Assembly (NCBI GenBank): GCA_905235745.1
Contig: CAJOMN010000016.1
Span: 1 to 39,083 of the forward strand
From: an uncultured Lachnospiraceae bacterium
Lineage (GTDB): Bacteria > Bacillota > Clostridia > Lachnospirales > Lachnospiraceae
Length of the DNA: 39,083 nt
Direction: 5' to 3'
Under the pieces are notes generated by a model. It was not told the origin of the DNA, did not search any database, and worked only from the letters and a program-made list of their open reading frames with translations. The position numbers and the translations under genes are program-made. Position 1 is the stretch's first letter; each line of letters opens with the position of its first letter. Positions 35,771-39,083 of this stretch are shown piece by piece.

Positions 35771-36736
35771 ATGATCAACAACCAATGGTATGCGATAACT
35801 TCATCAGCCTCGGTAAAGCCGGGAAAGCTCACCGGCCTTAGAAGATTTGGCAAAAACCTTGTATTGTACAGGAACACGGCAGGTAAACTTGGCTGTGTAA
35901 CCGATCTGTGCGCCCACAGGGGAGCTTCACTTGCAAAAGGGTGCGTCAGCGACGGCAATATCAAATGCCCTTTTCACGGAATAGAATACGATACAAACGG
36001 CAAATGCGTCTACATTCCTTCCGAAGGAAGATCATCGGATGCGGATTTCTCAAGATTCAACCTCAAAAGCTACGAAACCCGTGAGATCGGAGGTATCGTG
36101 TTTGCCTGGTACGGTGACGGAATCCCCGATCATGAGCCGGATTATTTTGACATTATAACAGACAGTTCATATGTATATGATGAGATAACCGATAAGTGGT
36201 CTGTGCATTATTCAAGAGTCATAGAGAACCAGCTGGATGTTTCGCATCTGGCATTTGTGCACAAGACAACGATAGGACGCGGTAATAAGTGTCTGGTAAA
36301 CGGCCCGAAGGTTGTATGGCTTGATGACAATACGTTGCAGACAAGCGCCAATAACGAGACCGATACCGGACAGCCACCCAAACCTGCAAGTGAATGTGTT
36401 ATAAAATCAACAAATCTCAATTTCAAATTTCCGAATATGTGGCTCAACCACATATCGGATAAGATCATGGTACTTGCGTACTTTATCCCTGTTGATGATG
36501 AGAACTCGATCATTGCCCTAAGGTTCTATAACAAGATTACCGGAAACCGCGTCATCAACAAGATCATTGCATGGTTCGGAAGCCGTGCCAACAAGATCAT
36601 AGAGCGCCAGGACAAGAGGATTGTGATAACCCAGCTTCCCAAGGCATCGTCACTTCGTATGGGTGAAAACCTTGTAGCCGCCGACATGCCGATAATAGAG
36701 TACAGGCAAAAGAGGGAAGAATTGCACGATGTATGA
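35771..36736 (+). CDS. Rieske [2Fe-2S] oxygenase-like protein
   Basis: A 321-residue protein with an N-terminal Rieske domain and a C-terminal mononuclear-iron domain. The cluster ligands are C47-A-H49 and C66-PF-H69 with 16 residues between, a canonical CxH...CxxH. The non-haem iron motif D156-VS-H159-LAFV-H164 (DxxHxxxxH) in ENQLDVSHLAFVH is intact. The layout resembles the VanA/PaO-type alpha subunits. Such enzymes normally use O2 and need a reductase, none of which is nearby. It starts 46 bases after the CotH stop with no terminator between, and without a visible RBS. No function can be given; see findings. Confidence 0.9.
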   Translation: MINNQWYAITSSASVKPGKLTGLRRFGKNLVLYRNTAGKLGCVTDLCAHRGASLAKGCVSDGNIKCPFHGIEYDTNGKCVYIPSEGRSSDADFSRFNLKSYETREIGGIVFAWYGDGIPDHEPDYFDIITDSSYVYDEITDKWSVHYSRVIENQLDVSHLAFVHKTTIGRGNKCLVNGPKVVWLDDNTLQTSANNETDTGQPPKPASECVIKSTNLNFKFPNMWLNHISDKIMVLAYFIPVDDENSIIALRFYNKITGNRVINKIIAWFGSRANKIIERQDKRIVITQLPKASSLRMGENLVAADMPIIEYRQKREELHDV

Positions 36737-36762
36737 TACCATGAAAACGATATAAGGGGTTT

Positions 36763-36791
36763 TTGACTATGGTATGTGTGAATGATAGAAT
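36763..36791 (+). promoter_or_regulatory. Sigma-A promoter of the AAA-ATPase gene, start at the ATG
   Basis: TTGACT (36763-36768), exact 17-base spacer, TAGAAT (36786-36791), and ATG at 36798, seven bases after the -10. Transcription would start at or next to the A of the ATG. An inverted repeat ATACCAT (36736-36742) / ATGGTAT (36769-36775) overlaps the promoter spacer and could be an operator. Confidence 0.7.
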
Positions 36792-36797
36792 ACAACC

Positions 36798-38399
36798 ATG
36801 AAGCCGATAAGTACATCAATATCAAATTTCAGTAATCTAATCAGTGCAGGTTACCTGTATGTGGACAAGACCGAATCAATCTACAACATGGTAAGCGAGC
36901 CTTTTGGACAGTATTTCTTTTCAAGACCGAGAAGATTCGGTAAAAGCCTTACGGTAAGCACCCTTGAAGCAATTTTCGAGGGAAAGAAGGAACTGTTTGA
37001 AGGCTTGTTTATTTATGATACGGATTATTCATGGGAACAGTTTCCGATAATACATTTTGATTTCGGCCGAAGCGACAGTTCGACGGCTTCAAACCTTGAG
37101 GAGTGGCTTAAACTGGAACTGACCGATATGGCAGAAAATCATGATGTCAAAATATCAGGAAGCACTCCGGCTCTAATGCTGGGTGAACTAATTAAGGCAT
37201 TATACAATAAGTATTCCAAGGGTGTTGTTATATTGGTGGATGAGTATGACAGACCTGTTACCAACAATCTTGAGGATGGCAAGGGCATCAAACAGATCAG
37301 CAGGGTCATGGAATCCTTCTACCAGATAATAAAGGGATATGAAGCTATGGAGCGCTTTGTATTCCTTACCGGAATTACCAAACTCAGTCAAGTATCGGTA
37401 TTCAGCAAACTGAATAATCTGGTGGATATCAGCAGGAGTGATAAATATTCGGAATTAGTGGGATATACAAGTGCAGAACTTGAGAAGTACTTCGGGGAGT
37501 ACATGGAACCTGCCGCTTCTAAGAATGAATGTTCAAAGGCCGAGATATTTGATAAACTCGCATACTGGTACGATGGGTTTAAGTTTTCTTTTGAGGGAGC
37601 AAAGGTTTATAATCCGGTTTCTATAGGCAGGTTTTTTACAGAAAACTATGAATTTAGGAACTATTGGTATGCAACCGCTACTCCTGTTATTTTGGTCAAT
37701 CTTGCCAAGAAGCAGAAGATTACACTTCAAAGTATAAATGATATTTATGTAACGGATATTTCTCTCAATTCGTTCGATATTACGGCACTTGCTGACAATG
37801 ATGCGGATTCTTTGACAGTTACACAACTGCTACTGCAGACGGGATATCTGACTCTGGGTGAAAAAGATCCAAACAACAATATGCAGGCATACAGACTGGT
37901 TTATCCGAACAGAGAAGTTCAGATGTCTTTTGAGATGAATCTTGCATCGGTATACATGGGGAGGTCGATCGCAGAGATCAATACAATTGCCTCCAACCTG
38001 CAAAAGGCAGCATATAATGGTAATGCAGATGAGATGATTGCTATACTAAAGGGTGTATTTGCGAGCATCCCGTATGGAATCCAGTTAAAATATGAGAAGT
38101 ATTATCAGTCATTATTATATCTTGTGTTCAAGATGTGTGGGATGGATGTAAGGGCTGAGGAACAGACATCCATAGGCAGAATAGACGCTACGCTGGACAT
38201 TGGAAATATCATCTACATAATAGAGTGCAAACTGGACAAAACAGCTCAAGAGGCAATGAACCAGATAGAGGACAAGGACTATTTCGGAAAGTATGCCGTA
38301 TCTTTTGAAGAGAACAAGAGAGTAATCGGATTAGGTATTAGCTTTTCTACTGATAAAAATGTAAGAAATATAGATGATTACATTATAAGAGAGTTTTGA
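36798..38399 (+). CDS. AAA-ATPase fused to PD-(D/E)XK nuclease-like domain
   Basis: This 533-residue protein has the paired AAA-ATPase-like (PF09820 type) and PDDEXK_9 (PF08011 type) domains. YVDKTESIYNMV near residue 21, Walker A RPRRFGKS with K49, Walker B VVILVDEYDRPV near 142, and the C-terminal nuclease motif GRIDATLDIGN with D463 followed by IIECKLD with E476 and K478. The family is abundant and often multicopy in gut Bacteroidetes and Firmicutes; its role is unknown, with mobile-element or defence roles suggested by genomic scatter. No Shine-Dalgarno; apparently leaderless. A decayed transposase lies immediately downstream. Confidence 0.92.
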   Translation: MKPISTSISNFSNLISAGYLYVDKTESIYNMVSEPFGQYFFSRPRRFGKSLTVSTLEAIFEGKKELFEGLFIYDTDYSWEQFPIIHFDFGRSDSSTASNLEEWLKLELTDMAENHDVKISGSTPALMLGELIKALYNKYSKGVVILVDEYDRPVTNNLEDGKGIKQISRVMESFYQIIKGYEAMERFVFLTGITKLSQVSVFSKLNNLVDISRSDKYSELVGYTSAELEKYFGEYMEPAASKNECSKAEIFDKLAYWYDGFKFSFEGAKVYNPVSIGRFFTENYEFRNYWYATATPVILVNLAKKQKITLQSINDIYVTDISLNSFDITALADNDADSLTVTQLLLQTGYLTLGEKDPNNNMQAYRLVYPNREVQMSFEMNLASVYMGRSIAEINTIASNLQKAAYNGNADEMIAILKGVFASIPYGIQLKYEKYYQSLLYLVFKMCGMDVRAEEQTSIGRIDATLDIGNIIYIIECKLDKTAQEAMNQIEDKDYFGKYAVSFEENKRVIGLGISFSTDKNVRNIDDYIIREF

Positions 38400-38404
38400 A
38401 CCTG

Positions 38405-38800
38405 CGGCGCGTGAATATCTCTGCTGTGGTGATGAAAAGGCACTTGATACAAATTAAGAAATATCTCAAGGACGATAAAATCCGCATTGCGCTTGATAGT
38501 TTAAAGGTAAACACCTCCGAAGAGACAAGATAATATCTTGCATCAGTCTCAGGAAGATTTGATTTTGTATTCACACCTAAGCATGGTTCCCGGCTCAACA
38601 TGGCTGAAGGGTTCTTCAGCAAGACGACCAAGCAGATGCTACGTGGAATACGTGTTAGTTCCAAGGAAGAACTTGCCGACCGAATCTATCTATACTTTGA
38701 TGAAGTAAATGCAGAGCCGGTAGTATTCCATTGTAAGTTCAAGCTTGATGATATAGATATATCGGACAAAATTATCACCAATACGCTACCACTATTCTAG
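38405..38800 (+). pseudogene. IS630-type transposase C-terminal remnant
   Basis: Reading the frame of 38600 upstream gives a conceptual C-terminal third of an IS630/Tc1-type transposase: IALDSLKVNTSEETR, an in-frame TAA at 38531, then YLASVSGRFDFVFTPKHGS, RLNMAEGFFSKTTKQM, RVSSKEELADRIYLYFDEVN and a FHCKFKLDDIDIS ending. The stop interrupts what is normally ETRKYL, and the usual GSWLN has Arg for Trp. The N-terminal two thirds, including the first catalytic Asp, are missing. A downstream ATG (38600) is probably not a functional start. It is a dead fragment next to the AAA-ATPase gene. Confidence 0.8.
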
Positions 38801-38804
38801 TTAA

Positions 38805-39005
38805 TTGGAGGACGCTATACTAGGTGTTATCACGGGCAAGCAGCTTCCTGACAAGAATCAACTGGTAGATCTGATTGATGAGTTTGATAAGGCATTTGAG
38901 AGTACCAAATGTTCAAAAAATAATATTGTCGGTATTTTGAAGAGTTACCTGCTTGATTTCGAGTATATTGAGATCGGTAAAGCCTTGATGGGAAGATGTA
39001 AATAA
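38805..39005 (+). pseudogene. Unassigned gene fragment, C-terminal part
   Basis: An open stretch of up to 66 codons starting from TTG 38805, with a stop just upstream at 38802. No ATG and no useful RBS lie ahead of it. The sequence is helical, with FDKAFESTKCSKNNIVGILKSYL and a KALMGRCK ending, and looks like the tail of a larger protein that I do not recognise. The absence of a start and its position flush against the transposase remnant suggest a truncated gene. The last 78 bases of the window are AT-rich with nothing identifiable. Confidence 0.4.
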
Positions 39006-39083
39006 AGGTATAGTTGTATATTTATTTGTATTATAATGATAGTGAAGCAAAATGAGTGATAATTGTAGATTATCAGTTATTTT

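Overview
The window looks like chromosomal DNA from a low-to-moderate-GC anaerobic Firmicute, most likely a member of the Lachnospiraceae. The evidence is the AddAB (not RecBCD) nuclease pair, a perfect CIRCE operator in front of groESL, a type III glutamine synthetase, ECF-type vitamin transport, AGGAGG ribosome binding sites, consensus sigma-A promoters, and heavy use of AGG/AGA and ATA codons. The genus cannot be fixed from sequence alone.

Layout. 1-494: a block of hairpin repeats with GCGAAGC loops, a tRNA-Leu(UAA), and the first of three copies of a second dispersed hairpin repeat. 495-2377 (+): a YhcC-type radical SAM protein, a cyclophilin with its own promoter, and a stand-alone domain resembling the middle of fatty acid kinase FakA. 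2392-5978 (-): an operon of a GT-C membrane glycosyltransferase, a STAS-kinase fusion and a PHP phosphoesterase. At 5999-6048 two divergent promoters share one -10 region. The rightward one, a perfect TTGACA-17-TATAAT, starts a tightly packed operon (6095-13268): conserved hypothetical, two PLP aminotransferases, small membrane exporter, Hsp33, DapF and GlnN. Its theme is amino acid and nitrogen metabolism plus redox protection.

13284-13948 (-): thiT, with its promoter and a TPP riboswitch that ends at the ribosome binding site. 13966-21067 (+): addB and addA. 21084-26393 (+): an ECF S component, a GT2 glycosyltransferase (TTG start), an unrecognised membrane-anchored extracellular protein, a dNTP triphosphohydrolase, a hexapeptide-repeat acyltransferase and a FdtA/WxcM-type cupin. 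26457-28633: groES-groEL with a sigma-A promoter, CIRCE and a terminator, and the third copy of the dispersed hairpin between the two genes.

28650-35724 (+) is the most interesting stretch. It is one operon of a CDP-glucose 4,6-dehydratase-like enzyme, a VTC-type polyphosphate polymerase domain, a GT2, a polytopic GT-C-like protein, a DUF4956 membrane protein and a large anchored protein with lamin-tail, chitobiase-like and CotH-kinase regions. I read it as a cell-surface system joining sugar synthesis and transfer to a polyphosphate- or triphosphate-handling enzyme and an extracellular CotH kinase. Its first gene appears to be leaderless. A Rieske-type oxygenase-like protein follows, odd for an anaerobe. 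Then come an AAA-ATPase/PD-(D/E)XK protein whose promoter also points to a leaderless mRNA, a decayed IS630-type transposase and an unassigned gene fragment at the right edge.
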